Assembly (NCBI RefSeq): GCF_000527155.1
Contig: NZ_AZUQ01000001.1
Coordinates: 248,001 to 312,000, forward strand
Length of the DNA stretch: 64,000 nucleotides
Direction: 5' to 3'
Source: Haloglycomyces albus DSM 45210
GTDB taxonomy: Bacteria > Actinomycetota > Actinomycetes > Mycobacteriales > Micromonosporaceae
Shown here: in pieces, positions 17,114 to 26,399 of the stretch
Layout of the letters: every line of letters begins with the position of its first letter
Numbering within the stretch: the stretch's first letter is position 1
Made by a program: the position numbers and the translations under genes
The notes under the pieces: model-generated
What the model was told of the DNA's origin: nothing
The model's input: the letters and a program-made list of their open reading frames with translations, nothing else
The model's database searches: none

Positions 17114-17968
17114 TCACCTGCCGATCTGTTCCGCGATCAGGTCGGTGACGTTGCGGGGCGGCCGTCCGAGGAGTCGGGTGAGCGTGGAACCGGAGTGCGC
17201 GAAGTGTCCGCTCCGTATGGCCTGGAACATCGATAGAGCGAAGCGCGCTGCCTGTTCCGGTACGCCTGTCGCGACCTCCTCCGCGACCCACGTTTCGTCT
17301 TCGACGGTGCTGCGCTCAATGTGGTGGCCGGAGAGGTTGGAGGCCGCCAAGGCGAAGTCGGCGAGGGTGACCGGTGAGGCCGGGATCAGATCGACGGGAC
17401 CGTCGAACGCGACGTCGCCGGTGAGGACCGCAGCAGCGGCTTCGGCCGCGTCGCGACGGTCCACCCAGGGGAACGGCCCATCGGCGGGCTTCGCGATCGT
17501 TCCCGTGCTCTGCCACGGACCGAGCAGCTGCCCCAAGTCTCCGTAGAAGCCGTTGCGAAGGGCGGTCCATGGGACGCCGGAGGAGGCGAGGTGCTCTTCC
17601 GTGGCGGCGTGGATCGTCAACGGCGGGTACGGGGTGTCGAAACCGGCTCCAAAGGTGCTGGTGTAGAGGATCCTTTCTGCCCCTGCGGCGACGGCGGCGT
17701 CGATCGCTCTTCTATGCTGGGCGACGACGTCGGCCCCGATGTCGCTGGATGAGATCAGGAGCACCTGTTTTGCGCCGGCAAAGGAGTGGCGCAGGGCGGC
17801 GGGGTCGTCGTAGCTTCCTCGTCGCACGCGAACACCGCGACGTGCGAGGTGGTCCGCGCGGGACGGGTCGCGGACGCTGACTCCGATCTGTGCTGCGGGG
17901 ATTCGCTGCAGGAGATGCTCGACGGTGTGCCCGTTGAGGACCCCGGTCGCTCCGGTCACGATGATCAT
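17114..17968 (-). CDS. NmrA-like / SDR-type NAD(P)-binding quinone reductase
   Basis: The 284-residue protein starts MIIVTGATGVLNG, a Rossmann GxxGxxG variant. It has VRDPSRADHLARRGVRVRRGSYDD for cofactor discrimination and YTSTFGAGFDTPYPPL, where a catalytic Tyr would sit in SDRs. The pattern fits the QOR2/YtfG-like NAD(P)H quinone oxidoreductase branch of the NmrA group. It is divergent from a TetR regulator with a perfect dyad between them, a common arrangement for electrophile-inducible reductases. Confidence 0.82.
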   Translation of the reverse strand: MIIVTGATGVLNGHTVEHLLQRIPAAQIGVSVRDPSRADHLARRGVRVRRGSYDDPAALRHSFAGAKQVLLISSSDIGADVVAQHRRAIDAAVAAGAERILYTSTFGAGFDTPYPPLTIHAATEEHLASSGVPWTALRNGFYGDLGQLLGPWQSTGTIAKPADGPFPWVDRRDAAEAAAAVLTGDVAFDGPVDLIPASPVTLADFALAASNLSGHHIERSTVEDETWVAEEVATGVPEQAARFALSMFQAIRSGHFAHSGSTLTRLLGRPPRNVTDLIAEQIGR

Positions 17969-18020
17969 GGTGGTTTCCTTCCGTATAGGGCGATCGCGAT
18001 CTGCGCCGCGCCCGATCCTT

Positions 18021-18043
18021 AAATTGACTCACCTAGTCAATTT
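18021..18043. promoter_or_regulatory. Probable TetR operator
   Basis: A perfect 9-bp inverted repeat, AAATTGACT (18021-18029) and AGTCAATTT (18035-18043), separated by CACCT, lies between the divergent NmrA-like and tetR genes. A TTGACT on each strand lets it overlap promoter elements in both directions. Confidence 0.65.
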
Positions 18044-18110
18044 TCTGTCGTCTATCATGGTACATGAACTTGACCAGAGTGGTTAAGTTACGTTTGTTGG
18101 GAGGTGGATC

Positions 18111-18692
18111 ATGACCGATACAGACACGCCGTCGATACTGAGAGCCGATGCACGCCGCAATATCGACCGCATCCGTACGGCGGCAGTGACGGTGTTCGGT
18201 GAACGCGGCCTTTCCGCACCGCTAGAAGATGTGGCTGCGGCCGCGCGCGTGAGCAAGGCGACCATCTTCAACAGATTCGGGGGTCGTATCGGCCTGATCG
18301 ACGCGGTTATCGACGAGCTCGCCGCGAAGGAATTGATGGACGTCATCGAACGAATGCGGGCCGTCCCTGATGTCGGTACGCGGATTCGCGCCTACGTGGG
18401 GGCGTTGCGGGACCTCCAGTACCGGCTGTCGGCAGTCAACGGGGTCCTGCTACAGCAGTTTCCCGACTCTGAGGCCCTCATGGATCTGTGCCACACGGGA
18501 GAAGCCTTCCACAGTGAACTAGTCGCGGAGGGGCATGCCGCCGGAGTCCTCGCCGACGGGTTCACAGCGCGTGATTTCCAGGCACTTGCCACCGATAACG
18601 CCCTCGCGCTTGAACATGGCGGCCGGCCGTCCCGGGCCGACTACGACCGCCGAACCGTATTCGTTCTCGACGGGATCTGTCGATCGGCATAG
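18111..18692 (+). CDS. TetR/AcrR-family transcriptional regulator
   Basis: The 193-residue protein has a TetR HTH at about 22-65 (RTAAVTVFGERG, LEDVAAAARVSKATIFNRFG) and a helical ligand domain after it. GGGAGG precedes the ATG. It faces the NmrA-like reductase across a perfect inverted repeat, so I infer that it represses that gene and itself and is relieved by a small electrophile or quinone. Confidence 0.9.
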   Translation: MTDTDTPSILRADARRNIDRIRTAAVTVFGERGLSAPLEDVAAAARVSKATIFNRFGGRIGLIDAVIDELAAKELMDVIERMRAVPDVGTRIRAYVGALRDLQYRLSAVNGVLLQQFPDSEALMDLCHTGEAFHSELVAEGHAAGVLADGFTARDFQALATDNALALEHGGRPSRADYDRRTVFVLDGICRSA

Positions 18693-18978
18693 GTCGACCT
18701 GATCCCGATGTCGACCAGAGGATGATCCACTACGAAACGTCGTGGTGGAGTTCCGCGCCAACGTATGACCTGGGATTGGCTCGACCTTCTGACCACCCGT
18801 CGCAGCGTCAGCCGCGAGTGGCGGGATGAGCTCGACTATCGTGCTGGAAATGGAGATCGCTTGCGGGTCAACAATGAATCGACGAGACGTTGGTCCGTGC
18901 TGGAACACCGTCGAGTTCACATTCAATGTACAATCGCCTTCCAGTACAAAGCCACATCAGACGGGACAGGGTAGCGAC

Positions 18979-19524
18979 ATGAAGCGCGTTTCAATCGTGG
19001 GATGCTCGGGTTCGGGCAAGTCGACAGTGGCGCGACGCCTGTCGGATGTCCTCAACGCGCCTCACATTGAACTCGACGCGCTGCACTGGGGGCCTGACTG
19101 GTCCGCGGCCTCGCCGGAGGAGTTGAGCGACCAAGTCCGCCGGGCGACGAACGCTGACGCTTGGATCGTTGACGGCAACTACCAAAGCAAGATCGGCACT
19201 CTCGTGTGGCAACGAGCGGATACGGTCGTGTGGGTCAATCCTCCACGGTGGCGAGTGATGTGGCGCTGTCTCAGTCGTACGGTGCGCCGGGTCGCGACCG
19301 GACAGGAACTGTGGAACGGCAATCGCGAGAGTTGGGACGGCCTCAAGATCTGGCGCGGAGAACAATCGTTCCTGGGGTGGGTTTGGGCGTCATACGCGCG
19401 AAATCAGGAACGGTATGAAGCGGCCATGACCGATCCGCAGAACGCGGGCCTTACCTTCCATCGGCTGCGAACACCCAAGGACGTGGATCGCTTCGTAACT
19501 TCACTCGCGAAAGGCTACGTCTGA
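18979..19524 (+). CDS. P-loop kinase-like protein (adenylate kinase/FlaR topology-modulation type)
   Basis: A start at 18979 gives 181 residues with MKRVSIVGCSGSGKST at the very N-terminus (Walker A near 8-16), followed by IELDALHWGPDW and DAWIVDGNYQ, which are the signature of the topology-modulation/adenylate-kinase-like family. An upstream in-frame extension is possible but carries no conserved sequence. Substrate unknown. It stands alone, 22 bases or more before the alpha/beta hydrolase. Confidence 0.85.
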   Translation: MKRVSIVGCSGSGKSTVARRLSDVLNAPHIELDALHWGPDWSAASPEELSDQVRRATNADAWIVDGNYQSKIGTLVWQRADTVVWVNPPRWRVMWRCLSRTVRRVATGQELWNGNRESWDGLKIWRGEQSFLGWVWASYARNQERYEAAMTDPQNAGLTFHRLRTPKDVDRFVTSLAKGYV

Positions 19525-19633
19525 CAGAGAGTGCTGCACACGTCGTATGAGGTCGAGAAGCACCGCTTTCACCAACTTCCCTGGATTCGTTGACGAGACA
19601 CCGTCGATGGGAGAGGCTGAGGAGGTGACGATC

Positions 19634-20503
19634 TTGGATTTCGATCAAGTCTCCTTGGCGGTCGACGAGTTCGGCGACCGGAGCGCCCCACCGGTATTGC
19701 TTATCGCCGGTGCTACGCAGTCGCAGGACTGGTGGGCTACGGATTTCTGCGAGACGCTCGCAGCAGAAGGCCTGTACGTCATCAGGTATGACCAGCGAGA
19801 TACGGGACAGTCAACGACAAGCCCACCGGACCGCCCGAACTATACGGGCGTTGACTTGGCGACCGACCCAGTACGGATCCTCGATGCGCTCAATATTGAC
19901 GCGGCCCACCTTGTCGGCCTGTCAATGGGCGGAGGAATCGCGCAGTACCTCGGCGTCCACGCGGAACACCGGGTACGGACCCTCACGCTGATCGAGACGT
20001 CGCCGGCCGGAGGAGAAACCGGAGACCTACCTCCACCGGACGCAACCCTTGCCGCAGCGGAGAACGCCGTCCCAGAGATGAAAGACTGGACCGACACCGG
20101 GGCCGTCATCGACTACCGTGTGGAGGCCGAACGTCCGTATACAGGCTCGCTCGGTTTTGACGACGAACGTTTCCGCGCGATCGCCACCGTGGAGGTCGAC
20201 CGCAGTCGAAACATGGAATCGGCACTGACGAACCACTTCCTCATGGCCGCCGACCTTGAGATCAATCCGTCCTCGATCACCGTACCGACGCTCGTCATCC
20301 ACAGCGCCACAGACCCGCTGTTTCCTCTACCCCACGGCGCGGCTCTCGCCCAAATGATTCCGAACGCCGCTCTCCTGCGTAGCGACGGAATGGGGCACGA
20401 GGTGCCACCGCCACAGCTGTGGGACATCATCATGCCCGCGATCGTCGACCATGTTCGTGGGCACGCCGCGTCGGGAACCCGAGGCAACAATGACGCATCA
20501 TGA
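19634..20503 (+). CDS. Alpha/beta hydrolase (esterase type)
   Basis: The protein has the nucleophile elbow GLSMGGG, the HG-like segment LLIAGATQSQDWW, an acidic residue in SATDPLFPL and the catalytic His in GMGHEVP. It resembles RdmC/DauP-like esterases. I chose TTG 19634 because GGAGG (19621-19625) lies eight bases upstream and the protein then starts at the first family strand; ATG 19607 or ATG 19547 in the same frame are alternatives. The 3' end overlaps the methyltransferase start by 14 bases, so the two are coupled. Confidence 0.85.
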   Translation: MDFDQVSLAVDEFGDRSAPPVLLIAGATQSQDWWATDFCETLAAEGLYVIRYDQRDTGQSTTSPPDRPNYTGVDLATDPVRILDALNIDAAHLVGLSMGGGIAQYLGVHAEHRVRTLTLIETSPAGGETGDLPPPDATLAAAENAVPEMKDWTDTGAVIDYRVEAERPYTGSLGFDDERFRAIATVEVDRSRNMESALTNHFLMAADLEINPSSITVPTLVIHSATDPLFPLPHGAALAQMIPNAALLRSDGMGHEVPPPQLWDIIMPAIVDHVRGHAASGTRGNNDAS

Positions 20504-21158
20504 TCCTGCGGCGCGCGACGCGTCCAGCTGGCTCGCGGACACCCGAACGTCATACGACACCGACGCCGTCGGTTACGCCGAAAAAGTCCAAGGGATCCTT
20601 GAGACGTTTCCGCACCTGCGAGCGCAACTCGACGTATTCGCCGAACTTATTCGGTGTGCCGGCGGTGGACCGGTGGCCGACGTCGGTTGTGGTACCGGCT
20701 ACGCCACGCGTTATCTTCATGATTCGGGTATCGAGGCGTTCGGAATCGACCTCTCTCCCAAGCTGGTTGCGATCGCACAGCGAGACCACCCGGACCTGCG
20801 GTTCGAAGTGGGGTCGATGACGAATCTCGACATGGATGCTCACTCCGCTGCCGGTATCGTCGCGTTCTGGTCGACGATCCACATTCCCGACTACGCCATG
20901 TCGGGGGTGATCGCCGAGCTTCATCGCGTCCTGCGACCTGAGGGCCTTGTCCTGGTCGGATTCCATGTCGGCGACGGGATCGAACACGCCGCTACCGGAT
21001 ACACGAAGCAGCCGATCAACATCGACACTCACCTCCGACAGCCGAGTACGATGTCGAACCGGCTGCACGACGCTGGCTTCCGCATCGAGTCCACGTCGGT
21101 CTTCCGACCCGACGACGTTGTCCCGGGCGCGATCATCGTCGCCCGAAAGCGCGGGTAA
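20490..21158 (+). CDS. Class I SAM-dependent methyltransferase
   Basis: The 222-residue protein has motif I VADVGCGTGYA, the acidic residue after strand 2 (GIDLS) and motif LHRVLRPEGLVLVGFH, as in Methyltransf_11/25 proteins. The ATG at 20490 lies within the end of the hydrolase gene, which sets the start. Substrate unknown; pairing with an esterase may indicate a small-molecule modification step, as inference only. Confidence 0.87.
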   Translation: MTHHDPAARDASSWLADTRTSYDTDAVGYAEKVQGILETFPHLRAQLDVFAELIRCAGGGPVADVGCGTGYATRYLHDSGIEAFGIDLSPKLVAIAQRDHPDLRFEVGSMTNLDMDAHSAAGIVAFWSTIHIPDYAMSGVIAELHRVLRPEGLVLVGFHVGDGIEHAATGYTKQPINIDTHLRQPSTMSNRLHDAGFRIESTSVFRPDDVVPGAIIVARKRG

Positions 21159-21531
21159 ACTCACCCTCCAATCCTGATGCAATGTTTGACCGCCGCAATG
21201 GTCGACTATGCGACGACACGACAACGCATCTGACCCACCCACAATGGTGGGGCCGAATAGACCACGGCCCAGGCGTTGGTCCGCGCTCTTCCAACGAGCG
21301 AACCAATTCACACGACATCGACCTATCGGCATCTCGCGACACATGAGACACTAAAAACCTCGGAGCCGCCCAATGGCGGGCGTTATGGGCAGGGCATTGT
21401 TGTTACACCACAGTCGATTCCTCGCACCCCTGCGCATAGATATCCCCATTCACCGCCCCTCCCTGCCTAACGTTTCCTCTCATTCCGACACGTCACAGTG
21501 CACCCCCGTCTGACGACAAAGGAGAGACACA
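21159..21531. other. Intergenic region before pectate lyase
   Basis: No gene seen. A small inverted repeat, CCCACC/GGTGGG (21234-21251), could end the methyltransferase message. GAGAG lies just before the pectate lyase ATG. I could not identify a promoter with confidence. Confidence 0.5.
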
Positions 21532-23046
21532 ATGAGACCTATAGCTAAACGTCTGGTCGGCGTGGGGGCCACGGTGGCCCTGATAGCCGGGATTGGCGGC
21601 GTGGCCCTGACATCCGCACATGCGGAAACGGGCGGTCCGGAAGGATTCGCCGCTCAGAACGGCGGAACCACCGGTGGAGCGGACGGCCAGACCGTGAGCG
21701 CCAGCACGGGCACCGAGATCCACGCCGCACTGTGCGACCGCGCCAGCAGCGATACTCCAATCGTGATCGAAGTGGAAGGCACCATCAACCACGGCAACAC
21801 CAGCAAGGTGTCCGGGGACAGCTGCAACACCGCCGACGACAAAATCGAGTTGAAGGAAATCAGCAATGTCACGCTCGTCGGAGTCGGCGACGGTGCTCTC
21901 TTCGACGAGTTGGGGATTCATCTTCGAGACTCCAGCAACATCATCATTCAGAACGTCCACGTTCGGAACGTCAAGAAGTCAGGTTCCCCCACCTCCAACG
22001 GTGGCGATGCCATTGGGATGGAGAGCAACGTCCGCAACGTGTGGGTCGACCATGCCACTCTCGAGGCCTCAGGCGGCGAGTCGGCCGGCTACGACGGCCT
22101 GTTTGATCTAAAGAACAACACTCAGTACGTGACGCTCTCCTACAGTATCCTGCGTAACTCGGGTCGCGGCGGCCTGATTGGCTCCAGTAACAGCGATACC
22201 ACCAACGGTTTCACGACGTTCCACCACAACCGGTACGAGAACATCGACTCCCGCACTCCCCTGCTGCGTGCCGGTACGGCGCACTCGTACAACAACCACT
22301 ACGTGGGCTTGACGAAATCCGGCATCAATTCGCGCGTTGATGCAGAGATCCAGGTGGACCACAACTACTTCCAGGATTCAAGGGACGTCCTGGGCACTTT
22401 CTACACCGACCACCTCGGGTACTGGGAGGTCAATGACAATATCTACGACAACGTCACGTGGTCCAGCGACGATAGTGACAACCACCCGGCCGGCCCGAAC
22501 CCGACGTCGACCACCTCGGTGGACATCCCCTACGAATTCGAGCTCGACGAGGCGAACTGCGTGCCTGACATCGTCGCCGGGACTGCGGGTGCCAACACCG
22601 GGCTACAGGTATCAAACGGGTCCTGCGCGCCACAGGACTCGAGCCCCGAACCGACGACTGACCCGACGGTCCCTCCGAATGGTGACAATCTCAGCATCGG
22701 GGCGGGCTCCGACGGATCCACCAAGGCCAGCGGGACCAGTTTCCGCAATGTTCGCGACGGCGACATGGACACCTACTGGTCACCAACCAGCTCAACCGGG
22801 CGCATCTCCATCAAATGGGATACAGACACGACCGTCACCACAATCAACATCCGCGAAACTCCGAATACCGAAGGCACCATCGAATCGTGGCAGGTAGTCA
22901 ATCACGACAATGGCGACATCCTAGCCGTCGGAACCGGAGCGGGGCCCATCAACGTCCCCGCGACTACACTAACCAAAATCAACTTCGTCATCACAACCTC
23001 AAATGGAACACCTCAAATCGCAGAATTCGAAACCTTCTCCGAATAG
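21532..23046 (+). CDS. Secreted pectate lyase (PL1) with C-terminal discoidin-like module
   Basis: The 504-residue preprotein has a signal peptide (about 1-31, ending SAHA). The parallel beta-helix catalytic domain runs to about 355 and shows GGDAIGMES, WVDH (171-174), and DSRTPLLR with Arg241 and Arg246 around the catalytic Arg of PL1 lyases. A Ser/Pro/Thr linker (365-385) leads to a C-terminal module (385-504; GTSFRNVRDGDMDTYWSP) of carbohydrate-binding F5/8 type. It cleaves polygalacturonate by calcium-dependent beta-elimination outside the cell. No sugar transporter neighbours it. Confidence 0.93.
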   Translation: MRPIAKRLVGVGATVALIAGIGGVALTSAHAETGGPEGFAAQNGGTTGGADGQTVSASTGTEIHAALCDRASSDTPIVIEVEGTINHGNTSKVSGDSCNTADDKIELKEISNVTLVGVGDGALFDELGIHLRDSSNIIIQNVHVRNVKKSGSPTSNGGDAIGMESNVRNVWVDHATLEASGGESAGYDGLFDLKNNTQYVTLSYSILRNSGRGGLIGSSNSDTTNGFTTFHHNRYENIDSRTPLLRAGTAHSYNNHYVGLTKSGINSRVDAEIQVDHNYFQDSRDVLGTFYTDHLGYWEVNDNIYDNVTWSSDDSDNHPAGPNPTSTTSVDIPYEFELDEANCVPDIVAGTAGANTGLQVSNGSCAPQDSSPEPTTDPTVPPNGDNLSIGAGSDGSTKASGTSFRNVRDGDMDTYWSPTSSTGRISIKWDTDTTVTTINIRETPNTEGTIESWQVVNHDNGDILAVGTGAGPINVPATTLTKINFVITTSNGTPQIAEFETFSE

Positions 23047-23141
23047 TAAGGTCGGTCTCCATCGACGACTGTCCGCAGCGCATCCATGACGGTGCGCTGC
23101 TACGCGTCCAAGGCCGAACCAGCACCTACACAGGTGTAGAT

Positions 23142-23193
23142 ACGTGTGAGGGGGCCGCCAGCGACAGGTGATTCGTGGCGACCCCTCACGCGT
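23142..23193. terminator. Bidirectional terminator hairpin after pectate lyase
   Basis: ACGTGTGAGGGG (23142-23153) pairs with CCCCTCACGCGT (23182-23193) with a single G-T step, and CGCCA/TGGCG extends the pairing inside. It separates the convergent pectate lyase and pterin-dehydratase-like genes. Confidence 0.6.
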
Positions 23194-23322
23194 ATATGAA
23201 TGCTTACGTCGGGGGCTCGTCGAGAGATGCACACGCGTTCGTGCTCCGGCGTCGAGCGTTTTGAACGGAAGGGGAATTCCTCGTTCCATCGCGGCACGCG
23301 ATCAGACGTACCGTTCCCGCCG

Positions 23323-23715
23323 TTAACCGCTCGCGCCGGTTCGCGCCGCTCGCTTTTTACCGTTCAATTGAACCTTCAACCGTGCCCACCAATGCGGGCG
23401 TGGCTGACGGGCGCGGGCGATTTCATCGCCCACAACGGCGATGTAGGCGCTTTCGATGCGTCCGGCGAAGGTGATGAGGCTGTCGCCGTCGGGCTGGTCG
23501 GCGCAGAGGGAGACGTGGGTCAGACCGTTGCGGCGGTCGAGAGTGGGGTTGAGGCCGAAGGTGTCGGCTACGATACGGATCTGTTCCACCAACTGGGCAT
23601 GTTGGGAGTCGTCCAATTCGAGGGCTCGCGTTATATGTCCGTCATGGTGTTCCCAATTCGGCATGTCTTGTAGTCCTTCGAGAACCACTGTGTCGCCTCC
23701 CTGCGTTGATTCCAT
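23323..23715 (-). CDS. Pterin-4a-carbinolamine dehydratase-like protein, active site not conserved
   Basis: Starting at ATG 23715, with GAGGGA five bases upstream, gives a 130-residue protein. Its layout, LEGLQDMPNWEHHDGHITRALEL, then a helix QIRIVADTFGLNPTLDRRNGLTHVSLC, then SLITFAGRIESAY, follows the PCD fold from the LxxWxxxxGxLxR opening to the final FAxRI helix. The family's catalytic NHHPD is replaced by GLNPTLD, so the usual dehydratase reaction is unlikely. A basic tail (HWWARLKVQLNGKKR) is extra. A structural or regulatory (DCoH-like) role is possible. Confidence 0.6.
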   Translation of the reverse strand: MESTQGGDTVVLEGLQDMPNWEHHDGHITRALELDDSQHAQLVEQIRIVADTFGLNPTLDRRNGLTHVSLCADQPDGDSLITFAGRIESAYIAVVGDEIARARQPRPHWWARLKVQLNGKKRAARTGASG

Positions 23716-24301
23716 GCGTCCCTCATAATGTGCGGTGGTTGGGCAATCAGCCACCGGGTCGGTTTCTGAAATCGTTCCAGCGCAGAATAGGTCACGCCGC
23801 ACTTGAATATTCCAGTCCCATTCCGGTTTCAACGTCCTATGGCCGCGGACGATTGACGGGCTCACGATAAAGACAGCGAATACGAGTTACGGTCACGTAT
23901 TGTAATCGTTGCGTTTCCGTCGCCGTTTCTTTATCTTTCAGTCTCGATTCTGTCGCGTTCTTGACTCAATGTCTAGGGGGGCATTTCCGACAAACTCCCC
24001 GTTTCCCCTCAGTAGGGCCGATTCATTCACCATTCATCTCCCATCTACCGAGATTCCTGACTAGAAGAATGATCTTCACTCATACGAAAGTATGAGTACT
24101 ACGTCACTCCCCCATCGACCGTTCGTCTCCCGTTCGTCGACCGGCCATCGCCTATCGCTCCCACTCACCGACACTCCCCGGCGAGGTCATTCCACTCAAG
24201 GGCATGACGGCGTACGTTTCATCTACGCCCCTGTTCGACGGATCACGTATCGACAAGGGGACACATAGCAATGGTCTTGGTGCCCATCCAAAGGAGGAAT
24301 C
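23716..24301. other. Divergent intergenic region before the acetate-type symporter operon
   Basis: No gene seen. The region is AT-rich around 23880-24110 and contains a perfect hairpin at 24078-24097. It should hold promoters for the minus-strand PCD-like gene and the plus-strand symporter operon. Confidence 0.5.
24078..24097. promoter_or_regulatory. Perfect 8-bp dyad with GAAA centre
   Basis: ACTCATAC (24078-24085) and GTATGAGT (24090-24097) flank GAAA. It is either an operator for the symporter operon or an RNA hairpin with a GNRA-type loop, about 200 bases before the DUF485 start. Confidence 0.4.
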
Positions 24302-24652
24302 GTGTCCACTCCAGTCACAGACCACAACCATTCCGATCTCGAGGATTCCGACCCCTACGTTCGCCTCCACAGCACGGCCGAATTCACCGATCTGAAGCGA
24401 CGGCTGTACAGGTTCGTCGTACCCGCGACCGTGGCCTTCCTAGCGTGGTACTTCCTCTACGTCATCCTGTCGGCCTACGCACGTGGCTTCATGTCAACGG
24501 TCGTCGTGGGCCACATCAATATCGCGTTCCTGTTCGGCCTGGCACAGTTCATCTCCACCTTCGTTATCGCCTGGGCTTATTCGCGTTACTGCGCCAAGAA
24601 CTTCGACCCCCAAAGCGCACACCTGCGTCGTCAGATCGTCAACGAGGAGTAG
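24302..24652 (+). CDS. DUF485 small membrane protein of an SSS symporter
   Basis: The 116-residue protein starts at GTG 24302 behind an AGGAGG. It has two transmembrane helices (about 42-66 and 76-103) separated by RGFMSTVVVGHIN, with FAWYxLYVxLxAYA-like spacing typical of DUF485 proteins that are encoded with acetate/monocarboxylate symporters (YjcH-like). It probably assists or stabilises the transporter encoded two bases downstream. Confidence 0.88.
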   Translation: MSTPVTDHNHSDLEDSDPYVRLHSTAEFTDLKRRLYRFVVPATVAFLAWYFLYVILSAYARGFMSTVVVGHINIAFLFGLAQFISTFVIAWAYSRYCAKNFDPQSAHLRRQIVNEE

Positions 24653-24654
24653 TC

Positions 24655-26331
24655 ATGACCGAGCTTGCCCAAGAATCGACCGGACGCGGCCTGACGGTCG
24701 TCCTATTCCTACTTATGGTCTCGGCGACTCTGGTCATTACCGTATGGGCCGGACGCCAAACCAAGACCGCCACCGACTTCCACTCCGGCGGTCGCCAATT
24801 CAAACCGTGGCAGAACGGGATGGCCATCGGCTCGGATTACATGTCCGCCGCCTCCTTCCTCGGCATCGCCGGGACCATCGCGCTGTTCGGATACGACGGG
24901 TTCCTCTACTCCATCGGATTCCTGGTGGCTTGGCTGATCGCGTTGCTGGCCGTGGCCGAGCTGCTGCGCAATTCCGGTCGCTTCACCATGGCCGACGTCG
25001 TCTCCTACCGCATGCGGCAACGTCCCGTCCGCACCGCCGCAGCGGTCTCGACTCTCGGTGTCAGCGTGTTCTACCTACTCGCACAGATGGTGGGCGCGGG
25101 AGCTCTCATCGCGCTCCTATTGGGGTTGCGTGACGACCAGACCTTCCTGGGCATGGACGGCGACACCGCCGCCAATGTCGCCATCGTGGTCGTCGGACTG
25201 CTCATGGTGGTGTACGTGACGTTCGGAGGCATGAAGGGAACCACGTGGGTGCAGATCGTCAAGGCCGGTGTCTTGATGGGCGGCGCGATCCTGCTGGCCC
25301 TCCTGGTGATGGTCCACTACGGTTTCAACTTCAACAACCTGCTCGGGGACGCCTCAGCGGCCTCCGGACACGGTTCGGCGTTCCTGGAACCGGGACTGCG
25401 TTACGGAACCGAAGTCGCCGGTGACGCCGTCCAGACGATGTGGAACAAACTCGATCTGCTGTCACTCGGTCTGGCTCTGGTTCTCGGTACCGCAGGGCTG
25501 CCGCACATCCTCATCCGCTTCTACACCGTGCCGGACGCCAAGGCGGCACGTAAATCGGTGAACTGGGGTATCGGGATCATCGGTTCCTTCTACCTGATCA
25601 CCTTGATCCTCGGTTTCGGAGCGGCCGCCATCGTGGGAAGCGAGGCCATCCGCGCGGAGAACTCCGCCGGTAACACCGCGGCTCCGCAATTGGCCGAAGC
25701 GGTCGGCACCGACATGATGGGCGGTACGTTCGGAGCGATACTGCTGGCCATCATCGCAGCGGCGGCTTTCGCCGCCATCCTGTCGACGGTGGCGGGATTG
25801 ACCATCGCGTCGTCGTCCTCGCTGGCGCACGACTTCTACAACAGCGTGCTCAAGCGCGGACAGGCCACCGAAGGCCAAGAAGTCCGCTTCGCCCGTGTCG
25901 CGGCGTTCGGCGTCGGAGCCGTCGCCATCGTTCTGGCGATCTTCGCTCAAAACCTGAACGTCGCATTCCTGGTGGCCTTGGCATTCGCCATCGCGGCATC
26001 GGCCAATCTGCCGACCTTGCTGTTGTCTATCTTCTGGAAACGCTTCAACACCTCGGGAGCGACGTGGGGCATCTACGGCGGGCTGCTGTCGGCTGTCGTC
26101 CTGGTGTTCTTCTCCTCCACCGTGTCGGGAACGCCAAGCTCGCTCTTCGGCGACGGGGTCGACTTTGCCTGGTTCCCCATCACCAACCCCGCCTTGTTCT
26201 CCGTACCGGCCGGATTCCTCTTCGCGGTACTCGGAACATTGATGTCCAAGGAATCGGACCCCGACCGTTTCGCGGTATTGCAGGTACGGGCGTTCACCGG
26301 GGCCGGGGCCGCCGGAACGGAGAAGGAATAG
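24655..26331 (+). CDS. actP: Cation/acetate-type symporter (SSS family, ActP-like)
   Basis: ATG 24655 follows the DUF485 stop by two bases and gives 558 residues with about 13 transmembrane helices. Family features include DFHSGGRQFKPWQNGMAIGSDYMSAASFLG near the N-terminus, GTAGLPHILIRFYT in the middle and AAAFAAILSTVAGLTIASSSSLAHD. It imports acetate or a related short carboxylate with Na+ or H+. Substrate assignment is by similarity only. A second, more diverged system is at 37431-39168. Confidence 0.9.
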   Translation: MTELAQESTGRGLTVVLFLLMVSATLVITVWAGRQTKTATDFHSGGRQFKPWQNGMAIGSDYMSAASFLGIAGTIALFGYDGFLYSIGFLVAWLIALLAVAELLRNSGRFTMADVVSYRMRQRPVRTAAAVSTLGVSVFYLLAQMVGAGALIALLLGLRDDQTFLGMDGDTAANVAIVVVGLLMVVYVTFGGMKGTTWVQIVKAGVLMGGAILLALLVMVHYGFNFNNLLGDASAASGHGSAFLEPGLRYGTEVAGDAVQTMWNKLDLLSLGLALVLGTAGLPHILIRFYTVPDAKAARKSVNWGIGIIGSFYLITLILGFGAAAIVGSEAIRAENSAGNTAAPQLAEAVGTDMMGGTFGAILLAIIAAAAFAAILSTVAGLTIASSSSLAHDFYNSVLKRGQATEGQEVRFARVAAFGVGAVAIVLAIFAQNLNVAFLVALAFAIAASANLPTLLLSIFWKRFNTSGATWGIYGGLLSAVVLVFFSSTVSGTPSSLFGDGVDFAWFPITNPALFSVPAGFLFAVLGTLMSKESDPDRFAVLQVRAFTGAGAAGTEKE

Positions 26332-26344
26332 CCTCGATTGGACC

Positions 26345-26395
26345 GAACCCCGTTGAGCGCTCACAATTCGAGTCCAATGACTCGTAACGGGGTTC
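26345..26395 (+). terminator. Terminator hairpin after actP
   Basis: GAACCCCGTT (26345-26354) pairs perfectly with AACGGGGTTC (26386-26395), and CGAGT/ACTCG makes an inner stem. Confidence 0.6.
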
Positions 26396-26399
26396 CGAC

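Noticed and set aside
25462-26364. 300-residue minus-strand frame opposite the acetate-type symporter
   Set aside because: Antisense to a clear SSS transporter; composition is Gly/Arg/Gln-rich and unlike a protein.
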